Shown: positions 18,850-29,763 of the stretch, one piece after another
How positions within the stretch are numbered: the first letter of the stretch is position 1
How the letters are laid out: each line of letters opens with the position of its first letter
DNA from: CAWBOY01 sp963790585
GTDB taxonomy: Bacteria; Planctomycetota; Planctomycetia; Gemmatales; Gemmataceae
DNA: 64,000 bases
Direction of reading: 5' to 3'
Assembly (NCBI GenBank): GCA_963790585.1
Contig: CAWBOY010000010.1
Location: forward strand, 1-64,000
Program-made: the position numbers and the translations under genes
The notes under the pieces: generated by a model
Database searches by the model: none
What the model was told of the DNA's origin: nothing
What the model saw: only the letters and a program-made list of their open reading frames with translations

Positions 18850-20807
18850 GATGACTTCCCCGCCAGCCCCTTAATGCGGAATGCACCCGGCTCCGCCTCG
18901 AATTGATGCAGGTAGTACAGGCAGGCGTCAACGTAGCGACTGCTCGGTGGAGCAAGATTCCAGCAGGTGGAAGGGTCCAAAGAGGACTGGTCGACGCTCA
19001 ACGCAAACTGATGCTGAAGTAACTCAAAGTCGTTTCCGGGCCAGCGGCCGCGATCTCCGATGCATAGGACGGCTGGGTTGCGATGGTTCTGGCTTAGCTG
19101 TTCCATCAAAGCAGTGAGCACGGATCGCTTTGAAACTCCCGGTGCGAGAACATCAATCGAGTGAGTGGACCGGACAAGCTTAATGCCAGAAGCAGCATAT
19201 TGCGGAAGAATATCCGTAACACACTCCCAGAGATCGGTAATGATGAGTGTTGAATTCGCTTCCACAGTAATCTGCCGTCCCTTTGCTTCCACCCGGGCGT
19301 TCTGCGACACGAAGCCCGACGTGGCCAGCGCAGCATTGATCGACGAAAGGCTCTCGTGAAGCGGGGCAGCATCGGGAGGCACGTTGTCGTCGTTCAGCCG
19401 ACCTACCTCGCCTGCGTTGTGGTAGCCGACCACAATCAGTTTGTGGAGGGCACGCTGCCGAATCTGGGACCGGAGTACTTCCTTCACCGACTTGCCGCGA
19501 CCTGTTGCGATTCCGACAAGGATGCCTGCCCGAAGCAAGGAGACGAGACCAGTTATCACTTCCTTGCGAAGGCCGGTGAACCGTTCCGCCGAACCGCACA
19601 GTGTGCCATCGTAATCAAATATCACTCCCTGAAACGATGTCCTGGCCAGCGTCTTTCGAATAGCTCGATAATGCGTTCGCCATTCCTCCAACTGGTCGCG
19701 GGCGAGTAGGGTAGAAATGCTGAACCCTGATTTTCTTTCAATGGCGTTGGCCTCAAACTCCGGAATCGCGAAGCCGTTGAGGGGCAACGTGGGAATGGCA
19801 CGAAGGTGGTAAAGTTTGCGACCGAATTGCGGCACTTTGGGCCTGCCAGGATCAATGCCATGCGACTTCGCTGCAAACCAGCCAAGATAAATTGAATGGA
19901 TCACCGCCGAAAGCATACCTTCGAAACCGTGTGGGAATCGAAGTTGCAATTGCGGAATGGACTTGGGCAAGAGTGCTGCGGTCCGGTCGGCGGAAGTCTT
20001 GTCTTCAGGCGACGACAAGATGAGTACGGCCGTATCTTCGGCCTTCCTTGCAAGCCAATGATGGCGACCATGCGCAAAGTTCCGGTAGTCAGCCAGTTGA
20101 ACGTTGCCCAGTGCAGCCTCAGTGAAGCGCGATTCAACGTCGGTGGCAGCGGGCTGGGTCATTGCTCCGTGAAGCACGGTAAGTGTGCGACGCTCGCAGA
20201 GCGGCCGGAAGCTGTCCTCAAGCTCGCCAAGGGATTGGTCGAGCTGTCGGCCCGGACTCAACAGTTCATCAAGTGTCGAAGGAAGGCACGACGGCACCGA
20301 GAAGATATGCGAATAAGCACGGATTAATAGCACAATTGTGGCAAGCAGCGAGTTGGTTGCGAGAAAGCCGTCCTTTCGCACCGGTGCCGCAAACTCATGG
20401 CAGAAAGTCCATTCGTGCGATGCTGCCGCCTTCGCGAGTGGACTGTCGAGCCGCGTGCAGATTGCCGCAAGCAGTACCGGCTCACGGCGCACCAGCCCGT
20501 CGAAGCAGGCCAGCACGTCGGGGTTACTGCCTCCGGCAGTGCATAGGAGTACGCCTGTCTCTTTGAGGGTGAGCGGGGACATTGCCAACTCATAGGGAGT
20601 CATAACGCGCGTAATACGTCCCGTAAATTGCGCATGCAGAGCTGCGGCGACGGAAGCGGAGGTCAAAGAACCACCCGATCCGACAGTGATAAGTGGCAGG
20701 TGCGCCGCCGATGCAAGCGAGGCCGCCAGCGGTTCGACGGCGGCGGTTAGGCTCCAAGTATAGGTCTCGTTGAATTCCGAGAGTTCAGATTCGTATGGCC
20801 TACCCAT
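18846..20807 (-). CDS. SIS-domain / HAD-phosphatase fusion protein
   Basis: About 653 aa from the ATG at 20807, preferred over 20822 because GGAGAAG precedes it. Residues 1-340 form a double SIS (phosphosugar isomerase/binding) region like the GlmS C-terminus: LPLITVGSGGSLTSASVAAA, GVLLCTAGGSNPDVLA and TVLHGAMTQPAATDVESRFT. Residues about 390-620 form a HAD hydrolase: VIFDYDGTLCGS (nucleophile), GIATGRGKSV, and CIGDRGRWPGNDFELL (motif IV acidic residues). The fusion of a phosphosugar isomerase or lyase to a phosphatase suggests processing of an amino-sugar or pentose phosphate that feeds the PRTase and PfkB steps. First enzyme gene of the operon. Confidence 0.85.
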   Translation of the reverse strand: MGRPYESELSEFNETYTWSLTAAVEPLAASLASAAHLPLITVGSGGSLTSASVAAALHAQFTGRITRVMTPYELAMSPLTLKETGVLLCTAGGSNPDVLACFDGLVRREPVLLAAICTRLDSPLAKAAASHEWTFCHEFAAPVRKDGFLATNSLLATIVLLIRAYSHIFSVPSCLPSTLDELLSPGRQLDQSLGELEDSFRPLCERRTLTVLHGAMTQPAATDVESRFTEAALGNVQLADYRNFAHGRHHWLARKAEDTAVLILSSPEDKTSADRTAALLPKSIPQLQLRFPHGFEGMLSAVIHSIYLGWFAAKSHGIDPGRPKVPQFGRKLYHLRAIPTLPLNGFAIPEFEANAIERKSGFSISTLLARDQLEEWRTHYRAIRKTLARTSFQGVIFDYDGTLCGSAERFTGLRKEVITGLVSLLRAGILVGIATGRGKSVKEVLRSQIRQRALHKLIVVGYHNAGEVGRLNDDNVPPDAAPLHESLSSINAALATSGFVSQNARVEAKGRQITVEANSTLIITDLWECVTDILPQYAASGIKLVRSTHSIDVLAPGVSKRSVLTALMEQLSQNHRNPAVLCIGDRGRWPGNDFELLQHQFALSVDQSSLDPSTCWNLAPPSSRYVDACLYYLHQFEAEPGAFRIKGLAGKSS

Positions 20808-20888
20808 AGCGCTTCTCCGCATCGAAGTTCGTGGGATTATACTGGCATCCGATTCCGAACCCCTGCTGTTCCTCGGTGATTGCGGTGG

Positions 20889-21140
20889 TCATTTCCCTGA
20901 GCCTTCTCCAATTGAAGTCGTTGCAGGCACCCCAAGAAGGTGGTAGGCCCAGCCATAGGCGTGCTTCTCCGACCGAATGGAATAGCCGCGCTTCTTCAGA
21001 AAATCGATGTCCCGGTAGATGGTCTGCTCCGATACCTCCAGTTTTTGAGCAAGCGCTGGCGATGAGTACTCTCCGGCACGGATGAACTCAATCAACCTGT
21101 CGTGACGGTTCGCAATTGCCAGGGACCGCTCGTAGCGCAT
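20889..21140 (-). CDS. DeoR/HTH_11-type regulator at head of the operon
   Basis: A protein of 83 aa, essentially only a winged helix-turn-helix: RHDRLIEFIRAGEYSSPALA then QKLEVSEQTIYRDIDFLKKR, followed by a wing (YSIRSEKHAYGWAYHL). It lies 81 bases before the SIS-HAD start on the same strand and is probably a repressor or ligand-independent switch for the operon. DeoR and HTH_11 proteins typically respond to phosphorylated sugars, consistent with the enzymes downstream, but the sensing domain is absent. Confidence 0.8.
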   Translation of the reverse strand: MRYERSLAIANRHDRLIEFIRAGEYSSPALAQKLEVSEQTIYRDIDFLKKRGYSIRSEKHAYGWAYHLLGVPATTSIGEGSGK

Positions 21141-21387
21141 AGTTTCGTCTCCCAGGGGTTATGGCTAACGCGCCGTGATAGACTTGTCAAGGTCCGTAGT
21201 GCTTCTCCCGCAAGAGGTTGCGGCTGAGAGGCTTGCGTGTCTAACCGAATATGAATGGGCGAGCGGCTCTTCTCTAAAGCCGAAACAGAAATCACGAAAA
21301 AGGAGGCGGACCTTGGGCGGGAACCGGGGCCGCTGGCCCCCTCCTGACACCATCGCACGTAAGCACTGGTGTTTTCAGGGGGAAGAA

Positions 21388-24300
21388 TCAGTCTGGGCCG
21401 GGACCGTCGCCCTTTTGTTGCTGCTCCCGAGCAATGCGTTGCTGGAACGTAAGTAGTTGCTCTGTCAATCCATTCTGGTCAGCGGGGTCCGACGGTGACG
21501 TTGTGGCATCGGCTTCAGAAGCTGGAATGGAAGAGTGCCTCGTATCCTGTCGTTTGCGGATAAGGGAGGTAACCGGCTCCTCGGCGGTAGATTGCTTGTG
21601 CCGAATACGCTGCGGTGTGGCCTCGACGCTGTGCGTGGCCTTCAGTGCTTTGATTTTCCCGGCGATGTCGGAAACGCTTAGCGCTTCTTCTTTGCCTGCC
21701 TCATGGCCCACGCCGGTAAGGCCAGCCTTGAGCTGGTCACGCAGCTCGGTCAGTTCGCTCAGATACTTATCGTGTTGAAACGGCTTGCCAAGGCGTGCCT
21801 GATAATCACGAAGCTGGGCCTCGGCGATTGACAGGTCTTGCCGGACACGGACGCATTCAGAGCGGTAGCTGTTGGCAAGGCGACTCCAGGGCGTTCAGCA
21901 CGGCACGCGGTCCCTGGTGCTCCCGCGAGAGCCTGTCCTGGCGCACTGTCGCTCCTTCGAGATAGACTTCCGGGGCGAATTGCGGATGCAGAACCAAGCC
22001 GAAGCGCAGGCCTCGAAAGATCCCCAGCGGAACACGGCGTGTCTCATGTATGTTCCTTGGCAAGGCATCCAACTGGCCGCCTAAGATTTCGAGCGCGTCG
22101 CCGCGTGTATACATGCGTCTGCCGATGGTAATGGGATCGGCGGAATCCGCAGTAGCGGTGGCGGCGTCGGCTGACAGTCTGGACAACCTTTCGGCCATGC
22201 TGGCGATGCTTGCGGGCAAGGTCTGTACGCTGCGGCGGGCGATGTATTGTTCATCAAGGTGGTTTTTCTTGAGCAGCGTCAAGCGCTGCAATTCGGCGTC
22301 GGCCTCGGCGAGCGTCAGCACTGCTGGGTTGCCCGAGGCAATCGCCTTGACCTCGGCGTAGGACAGTTCCTGTCCACCGATATCCTCAGCCCTCCGTAGT
22401 GCATTTTCGCCCGACATTACTTGCGAAATAAACCTCGCTTTGGTCTCCAACGCCTGCCACATATAAGCGTCGAATGATCCTTCGGTGACGTAGCGGTAGA
22501 TGGCCACTTCTTCATTGGTGTTCCCCTGGCGCAGGATTCGCCCGTCGCGCTGCTCGACTTCCGCTGGTTTCCACGGGGCGTCGAGGTGATGCAGCGCGAC
22601 AAGGCGTTTCTGGACGTTAGTGCCGGTGCCCATTTTTGCCGTGCTTCCGATCAATACCCGCACCGATCCGTTTCGCACTTTCTCGAAGAGAGCCTGCTTC
22701 TTGGCGTCTGATTCGGCGTCGCCGATGGCGGCGATTTGCTCGCGGGGGATGCCTTGCTCCACCAACTTTTCGATGATCTCCTCGTAAGGCGAATACCCCC
22801 AGGGGGTAGGGTTCACGCCCATGTCGGCGAAGATCATTTGCGTGCCGCGTTTCCCGGTTGATTGATGCCACCTGGCTACGACGCTTTCGACGAGGCGGTT
22901 GACTTTCGATTCGGGGAAGTCGGGTGCCGTGGCTGACAGCATCCGTGCGTCGATCGCCAGCTTGCGGCCATCGGTAGTGATGGCCAGAGCGTTATCGTGC
23001 CTCGGGTCGACTTTCTGGGAGCGGATGCGTTCGTAACGCGCTACCAATTCCTGTTGGAGAGCGTGCTGCTCCTCGGACATCGGGCAAGCAACGACGATGG
23101 GTTTTCCACCTTGCAAACGCGGCCGTGGCAGGTTCAACATTTCCGCCGTCTGCACATCGGAAAACGCCCGGAACATCTGCTGGAGTTCTGGCAGGTTGGT
23201 AAATCGGGCGAAGCGGCTTCGCGGCCTCAGCCCCGCTCCATCCGGTGAAATCTCCATCGTGTCGATGACTTCGCCAAACGTCGCCGCCCATGCGTCGAAA
23301 TGCTCCAATCCGCGGCTCCTCAGCCCTTCGGGATCGAGAAATCGCTGCATCGTGTACATCTCAACCATCGTGTTGGAAATCGGCGTGCCGGTGGCAAATG
23401 TGACGCCGTGCCCGGCGTGCTGCTCTCCCAGGTAACGGACTTTCATGTACACGTCGAAGGCCCGTTCCGAACCGCCGGTCTGGATTCCGGCGACGCGCTC
23501 CATCTTGGTCGGCGTTTCCAGGTTCTTGAAATAGTGGGCTTCGTCGATGAAAACATGGTCGATGCCGAGTTCGTCAAAGACAAGCCCGTCATCTTTCTTA
23601 TCTTCGGCAAGCAAGTCTTTCAGGCGTTCCGCCCGTGCTGCCTTCTGTTTCTCGATGGTCTTGATGAGGTTGCGGCTGGCACCCTTCGTGCCCGCGTGTT
23701 CGAGCAGCAACTTGTCGTATTCGGCGATCTGCTCTGTGAGAAACCTTTCCTGGTAGTCGCGCGACATGCCGATGCGCTCAAATGACGAATGGGTGACGAT
23801 GATGCCATCCCATTCGCCGCTTGCCATCTTGGCCGTGAGGAATTTGCGCCGCTCTTTGGTAAGATCCTCCTTGGCGGCGACGAGCAGCTTGGCGTTGGGG
23901 TAAAGCTGCATGAACTCGCGGGAAAACTGCTCAAGCAAATGATTGGGAACCACATACATCGGCTTCTTGATGAGTCCGGCTTGCTTCATCTTCATGCCTG
24001 TCGCGGCCATCGTGAAAGTCTTGCCCGCTCCGACCGTATGGGCAAGCAGCGTGTTGCCCGAACTCATGCCGCGCCACACCGCGTCGGCCTGGTGGGGCCG
24101 CAGCGACAGTGCCTGGTTCATGCCAGGAAAATCGAGATGCGAGCCGTCGAAGAGCCGTGGACGCAGATTGTTATAGTTGTCGTTATAAATTCGGACTAAC
24201 CGTTCGGTGCGGTCGGGATCGGCGAATACCCATGAGCGGAAGCGTTCCTTGATGAGTTTCTGTTTTTCCCTCGCGGCAAGGGTCTCTTCCTGGTTGACTA

Positions 24301-25522
24301 CACGCTCCTCGCGGTCGCCGTTACTGATCGTGTCGTATATCGTCGGCGTCTTCATGTTGAGCGCCAGTTCGAGCAGCCATGTGCCGTTCGCTCTCGCCGT
24401 GCCGAACTCGGACGTTGCGGCTACCGACTGCTTGGCGGCGTAGTCGGCCTCCAGGCTCCACACGGCATCTTTCTTCAGATGGCCGACAGGAAGGCTGGAC
24501 GCATCGACTCTGAACAAGTCAGCGGCGAAGGCTTGAATATCCCGTTCGGGAATCCACGGTGCGCCAAGATTGGCGTCGATGTCGCCGGGCAGCACGTCTT
24601 CGGGCTGCACGTTTTGCAGTGCCTTGACATTGCGGGCATAGGGAGTGCCCGCCTGCTGCACAGCCGCAAGTTTTTCGCGGACGTTGCCGGAAAGATAGGC
24701 ATCGGCGGTCTGCCATGTCCTCGAAACCGGGTCGGGGTAAATCAGGTCGCCAAGTTCGGCCACGATCTCGGATTTCGTCTTACCGTAAAGTTCCCCAATG
24801 AATGGCAAATCTACCGTGCCGCGCTGGTTCAAAGAAACCAGCAGTCCTTCCTCGGCGCTTCTGACGTGGGTGATCGGCGGCGTTTTGCCGACCACGTCTT
24901 TCGTCATGATGGCGGCTTTGGTCGCCTTGTTCGCGACCTCGTCGTAATCCTCCAGCGACATTACCAGCATGGCGTCCGGGTCTTCCCGGAATTTCACGAG
25001 GTTGGGCATGCGGCGGATCATGGTGCCGTCGTTTGCATCGCTGAATGTCGTCTTGTTGATCGGGCCATAGGTGGCGTGGAACTGGTCATAAGTACGGTTC
25101 AATTCCCGGCGTGCTTCGTCGCGGTTTGCATCGGGCCATCCTTCGTTCTGTGATTGCAGCACGCGGCGTGCTAAGTCACGCAAAGTTACTAACGCGATGA
25201 GGCGCTTGGCGACCAGCGTTCCGTCGGACGTGATCGTCTTGCCGCCATAGACGATGGGAATGCCTTGTCCGCCCTGCGACTGGTACAGAATCTTATCGTT
25301 CCCAAGGAAGAAGCTGCCTTCACCGATGTGCCGTTCCGGCGGCGGCGGTGTAAAGGCTGAGGCGGGTACTTCCTTGATATCGGACGCCTGCAAGCCGGTG
25401 AATTGCGGCAAACGGTGAATAGCTTCTTTCAGTTGCCCGGAAAGATCGCCGTTTCCGGTAACGCTGTATCCTTCGCCGCCGTAGAGCGTGTCCTTGCGGG
25501 TGAAGTTGCCAAGCACCATTTC
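21388..25522 (-). pseudogene. SNF2-like helicase half of giant DNA methyltransferase/helicase, split by RIT element
   Basis: C-terminal part of a gene whose N-terminal half is at 29809-31181. The frame resumes at HPEMVLGNFTRKDT. SF2 helicase motifs: HTVGAGKTFTM (I), FIDEAHYFKNL (II, DEAH), FATGTPISNTMVEMYTMQRF (III) and VEQRDGRILRQGN (VI). After ALNAL-ES (about 21886) a one-base insertion (CC) causes a stop at 21857. The other frame continues LANSYRSECVRVRQDLSIAE to 21388 with a Lys/Glu-rich tail. Such methyltransferase-helicase giants, of the DarB or strawberry-notch kind, are standard ICE and plasmid cargo thought to protect incoming DNA. The interruption separates the catalytic halves. Confidence 0.88.
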
Positions 25523-25670
25523 GGGATGTTATGTGGCGTAGTTGCTAATGTGGCTGGCCAGGTTCCAAGTCGGTCGTTTTCAGCTCTTTTCTCTTTGTCT
25601 CACAACATAAGCAGTTGTTAATCCTTGTCAGATTTATCGGTTGCCTCCTTACCTCAAGGGAGGACCGACT

Positions 25671-26928
25671 ATGTTCGATCGACTTTTCCAAAAGCCTCGT
25701 GTCATCGCGCGATATCGGGACGGGCCACTCGCTGAGGAACGTCGGCGTTACCTCGTTCACTGCGCCGAACAACAAATGGCTCGGGCGACGTTGCGGGAGA
25801 TTGCCAGTTACACCCTCGCCATCACTAAAGCCTTGCGGCTGGCCGAGCGGCCCGGCGAACTCATCGCCCCAGTGGAGATCAAAGCCGCGGCGGACCGCTG
25901 GGCTCGTCGCCGCTCTCCTCAGTGTTCGTCGCCAACTGTTTGTACGGCGTGGCGACTGTTCACCCGATTCGCCACGCGATGGCTTTCCTTCCTCGGCTGG
26001 CTTCAGCCTGCGATTGCAACCCCTCAGCCATACGCCGAGCAGGTCACCAAATTCGTTGACTATATGCGTCAAGAACGTGGTCTATCACCTCGGACCATCG
26101 AGGTCTGCTGCTATGTGGTTCGTCGGTTCCTGACCCGACTCGTTGAGGCCGGTTTGCATCTCGACATTGTGACCATTGCTCAGGTTGATGACATCTTGGC
26201 GCGGCAGATTCATGATGCCAGCTATACACGGGTTACCGTTCGGGGCATTGTTGGGCGACTGTGCGCGTTCTTCCGGTACGCGGAAGCGCAGTACCTGGTG
26301 CCGCCCGGGACTAGCGGCGGGCCTCTTGGCCCCGCGGGTGTCCCGCGACGAGTCTATCGCGATCGGCCCCTCCTGGGAGGACGTGAAGCGGCTGCTCGTG
26401 GTGACGCAAGGGGATCGGCCCGCCGACATCCGCGCCCGGGGCGCACTGATGCTGCTGGCCGTCTACGGCCTCCGGGTCGGGGAGGTTGTCGGCTTGTGCC
26501 TGGAGGACTTCGATTGGGAGCGCGAGGTGCTCACCGTCCGGCACGGCAAACGACTCCGACCGCGGATCTACCCGTTGTGCCGAGCCGTCGGCGACGCCGT
26601 CCTCCATTACCTGCGGGAGGTGCGTCCCCGGTCGGCCCGGCGGGAGATCTTCCTCAACCTGCGTGCGCCATTCGGGCCGCTGAGCTGCTGCCTGCTGGGC
26701 CACCTGGTCAGGCAGCGGTTACGCGCCCTGGGCGTGACGTTGCCGCACTACGGCCCGCACGCCCTCCGCCACGCCTGCGCCACCCATTTGCTGGAGCAGG
26801 GGCTGTCGCTGAAGGAGATTGGCGACCACCTCGGGCACGCGGACCCCGAGACGACTCGCCTCTACGCCAAAGTCGATCGGGCCGGACTGCGGGCCGTCGG
26901 GGATTTCGACCTGGAGGGCTTGCTATGA
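25671..26928 (+). CDS. ritA: RIT tyrosine recombinase A (frameshifted)
   Basis: First recombinase of the trio; GGGAGG precedes the ATG at 25671. The N-terminal frame (FDRLFQKPRVIARYRDG to RLCAFFRYAEAQ) supplies the core-binding domain. Near 26297 the reading must shift one base to continue as WCRPGLAAGLLAPRV. Catalytic features: AVYGLRVGEVVGL (Arg), GPHALRHACATHLL (HxxR), LGHADPETTRLYAKV (His, Tyr). The stop overlaps the start of the next gene (ATGA at 26925). An apparent 743-aa frame across 25641-27872 is an artefact: its middle third is the wrong frame. Confidence 0.85.
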
Positions 26929-27872
26929 ACATCGGCGAACTCGTCACACACTACGTTGCCTTTCGCCGGACGCTCGGTGAGAAGTGCCAGACCATCGAGA
27001 GCATTCTCCGCGCGTTCTGCCAGGCGGCTGGGCCACAGGTGCCCGTCGCCCACATCGAGGTTGCGACCGTGTCCGCATTCCTCGACGGCCGCGGCCCGGT
27101 CACGAGCGGCTGGTTCGGTCGGTATCGCGCGCTCAAGGGATTCTTCCGTTTCGCGATCAGTCGCGGGCATCTCACCGAGGCTCCGCTGCCGAAAGCCCTC
27201 CCAAAGCCCCCGCCGCCGTTCGTCCCGTATGTCTACACCCGGGGCGAGATCCGCCGGTTGCTGGATGCAATCGGGCCGTCCCAAGACTACCGCACTCTGA
27301 TCGAGCCGCACGCCCTTCGGGCGATTCTGCTGTTGCTATACGGGGCCGGCCTGCGCGTCGGCGAGGCGCTGACTCTGACCGTCGCGGACGTCGATCTATC
27401 GAACGCCCTGATCACCGTCCGGGACTCCAAGTTCTTCAAGTCCCGTCTGGTCCCGGTCGGGCCACAACTGGCTGGCGTGCTGACAGAATATGCCCGCCAG
27501 CAGGCAGCATCTCACGCTGGGAATGACCCAGGAAGTCGATTCTTCCTTGGCAAGCGTGGGGCCGCGATTCAGGTGCAGACGATGGACGGGACGTTCGAAC
27601 GGCTCAGGGACCACGCGGGGATACGGCGGTCCGACGGCGCACGCTACCAGCCTCGGCTGCACGACCTGCGGCATAGCTTCGCCGTTCATCGCCTGGTCCG
27701 GTGGTATGAGCAAGGGGCGGACGTGCAACGGCTCCTGCACTACCTCTCGGTCTACCTGGGGCACGCCCACATTAGGCACACCCAGGTCTACCTCACCATG
27801 ACACCGGATCTGCTACGGCAGGCCGGGGGGCGCTTCGAGCGGTACGCTCGTGTGGAGGACGATCATGCCTGA
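26925..27872 (+). CDS. ritB: RIT tyrosine recombinase B
   Basis: A protein of 315 aa starting MNIGELVTHYVAFRRTLGEK. Catalytic pattern: LLLLYGAGLRVGEALTL (Arg), LHDLRHSFAVHRLV (HxxR) and YLGHAHIRHTQVYLTM (His, Tyr). It overlaps ritA and ritC by four and eight bases, so the three are translationally coupled. In RIT elements the three recombinases are thought to act together on the complex inverted ends. Confidence 0.92.
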   Translation: MNIGELVTHYVAFRRTLGEKCQTIESILRAFCQAAGPQVPVAHIEVATVSAFLDGRGPVTSGWFGRYRALKGFFRFAISRGHLTEAPLPKALPKPPPPFVPYVYTRGEIRRLLDAIGPSQDYRTLIEPHALRAILLLLYGAGLRVGEALTLTVADVDLSNALITVRDSKFFKSRLVPVGPQLAGVLTEYARQQAASHAGNDPGSRFFLGKRGAAIQVQTMDGTFERLRDHAGIRRSDGARYQPRLHDLRHSFAVHRLVRWYEQGADVQRLLHYLSVYLGHAHIRHTQVYLTMTPDLLRQAGGRFERYARVEDDHA

Positions 27873-28878
27873 TGCCTCTCTGCTGGGCCCGTGGGTTCGA
27901 CGGTTCCTGATGGAGCACCTGGTCGGCGAGCGGAACCTCTCCCGAAACACGCAGAGGAGTTACCGCGACACCTTGCGGCTGCTGCTCCCGGACGTCGCCC
28001 AAGGTGCCCGCAAGCCGGTTGATCGCTTGGTTGTGACCGACCTATCGGCCGAACGTGTGCGCCAATTCCTGGGTGACCTAGAGGAGAAGCGGGGGTGCGC
28101 AATCGGAACACGGAACCAGCGACTGGCCGCGATCCACGCGCTGGCCCGATTCATCGGCCTGCACGCGCCAGAGCTGGTCGAATGGTGCGGGCACATGCGA
28201 GCGGTTCCCTTCAAAAAGGCCCCGACGTCGCTGGTCACGTACCTGGAGAAGGCGGAGATGGATGCCCTGCTGGCGGCGCCGGACCTGACAACGACTCAGG
28301 GCCGCCGGGACCACGCCCTCCTGCTGTTCTTGTACAACAGCGGCGCCCGAGCCGATGAAGCGGCGCAGGTGTTGATCAGCGACCTCCAACTGGGGCTGGA
28401 GCCGGAGCGTGACCCGTCGTCGGTGTCGATCCGCGGCAAAGGGAACAAGCCAAGGCGCTGCCCGCTGTGGGCGCGGACAGTGAGCGAATTGGCGGCGCTG
28501 GTTCGCGGCCGCGCCGACAAGGAGCGCGTCTTCCTGAACCGCCGTGGCGAGCCAATGACGCGTTTCGGCATCCACGCGGCGGTGGAGCGGCACGCGGCCA
28601 GTGCGTCGGAGAAAGTCCCCTCGGTAGCGACCAAGAGGGTGAGTCCGCACACCATACGCCATACAACGGCAACGCACCTGCTCCGAGCGGGGGTGGACAT
28701 CAACACCATCCGCGCCTGGCTGGGGCACGTGTCGCTGGCGACTACCAACGTCTACGCAGAGGTCGATTTAGAGATGAAGGCCAAGGCGTTGGCCAATTGC
28801 GAGGTGCAGGAAGAAGGAATACCACAGGAGCCCTGGCGCGCGGACAAGGGCCTGATGGAGTTCCTGAAGTCGCTCTAG
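27865..28878 (+). CDS. ritC: RIT tyrosine recombinase C
   Basis: A protein of 337 aa from the ATG at 27865 (the frame is open from 27850). Catalytic pattern: FLYNSGARADEAAQVL (Arg), SPHTIRHTTATHLL (HxxR) and WLGHVSLATTNVYAEV (His, Tyr). N-terminal SAM-like domain begins PWVRRFLMEHLVGERNLSRN. Last of the trio; the convergent DUF72 gene ends 44 bases later. Confidence 0.92.
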   Translation: MPDASLLGPWVRRFLMEHLVGERNLSRNTQRSYRDTLRLLLPDVAQGARKPVDRLVVTDLSAERVRQFLGDLEEKRGCAIGTRNQRLAAIHALARFIGLHAPELVEWCGHMRAVPFKKAPTSLVTYLEKAEMDALLAAPDLTTTQGRRDHALLLFLYNSGARADEAAQVLISDLQLGLEPERDPSSVSIRGKGNKPRRCPLWARTVSELAALVRGRADKERVFLNRRGEPMTRFGIHAAVERHAASASEKVPSVATKRVSPHTIRHTTATHLLRAGVDINTIRAWLGHVSLATTNVYAEVDLEMKAKALANCEVQEEGIPQEPWRADKGLMEFLKSL

Positions 28879-28922
28879 GACAAAGGGACCACTGGCCGCC
28901 AGCGATCCGTTTGCCCCGCAGC

Positions 28923-29621
28923 CTAAACGGCTAGCTTCATAAATCGCTTCGCCAGCTGCGGCCCTTTGCCGTCATCCTCATGCTTGAAGAACACGAACGC
29001 ATCCCGCCAGCCTTGTTCCTGTACGCGCTTCATCCACGCCTTGAGTTCGGTATCGCTGTAATCTGGCCGCCGTAAGCGCAGGTAGCCCCAATCCGTCACC
29101 GCCACAACTGGAACTTCAAGGTTGCCATCGGCGTCGGCGATGCACAGTGCCGCGCGATGATGGCGCAGTTGTCCAAAGACCTCATCGTCGAGCCACGAGG
29201 AGTGGCGGAACTCCAACGCCACGCGACACGACGACGGCAGCAACGCGAGAAACTCGCCCAAAGACGGCATGTCTTTCTTGAAGTTCGGCGGCAGTTGAAA
29301 TAGCAGCGGTCCCAGGCGCTTTCCTAACTTGCTGGCGATGTCGAGAAAACCCGAAACGGAGTCGTTGGCGTCCTTGAGCCGCTTGATGTGCGTAATCTGT
29401 TCCGGCGCCTTGAGCACGAACTGGAAATCAGCGGGAACTGCGTCCGCCCATGTTTTCAGGACCGACGCCGTGGGCAAGCGACGAAACGTATAGTTGATCT
29501 CGACTGCTCGAAAATGCTCCCCATAGTAGCGTAGCATCTGTTTGGGCGGCAAGGCCTCGGGATAAAATGCACCCTTCCACTCCTTATACGAATAACCACT
29601 GGTGCCGACGTAGAGATCCAT
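28923..29621 (-). CDS. DUF72 protein (YecE-like), passenger of the RIT element
   Basis: A protein of 232 aa. Opens MDLYVGTSGYSYKEWKGAFY, the hallmark DUF72 N-terminus. It continues with YTFRRLPTASVLKTWAD, LGPLLFQLPPNF, CRVALEFRHSSW and DWGYLRLRRPDYSD, i.e. the whole TIM-barrel-like domain. Biochemical function is unknown for the family. It lies inside the RIT inverted repeats, opposed to the recombinases, with its own start region facing the right end. Canonical RIT elements carry only recombinases, so this is a true passenger or a captured host gene. Confidence 0.92.
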   Translation of the reverse strand: MDLYVGTSGYSYKEWKGAFYPEALPPKQMLRYYGEHFRAVEINYTFRRLPTASVLKTWADAVPADFQFVLKAPEQITHIKRLKDANDSVSGFLDIASKLGKRLGPLLFQLPPNFKKDMPSLGEFLALLPSSCRVALEFRHSSWLDDEVFGQLRHHRAALCIADADGNLEVPVVAVTDWGYLRLRRPDYSDTELKAWMKRVQEQGWRDAFVFFKHEDDGKGPQLAKRFMKLAV

Positions 29622-29763
29622 TGGTCGTTCCTACCACGATGAGGAAAGCATTGGACCGACCTGAGAAGGCCGCATCAGTCCGATTTATGTGCCATCCAAC
29701 TCAATAAGTGTACGAGAATCTCGGCCGTTCAACAGGAAAACGAGCTGAACGCCACATTAGCGA

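Noticed and set aside
23300..23785. 161-aa plus-strand frame inside the helicase gene
   Set aside because: Shadow of the helicase coding strand; no independent evidence.
25641..27872. A single 743-aa frame spanning two recombinases
   Set aside because: Its middle third is Arg/Gly/Pro-rich wrong-frame translation; true ritA continues in another frame and ritB starts at 26925.
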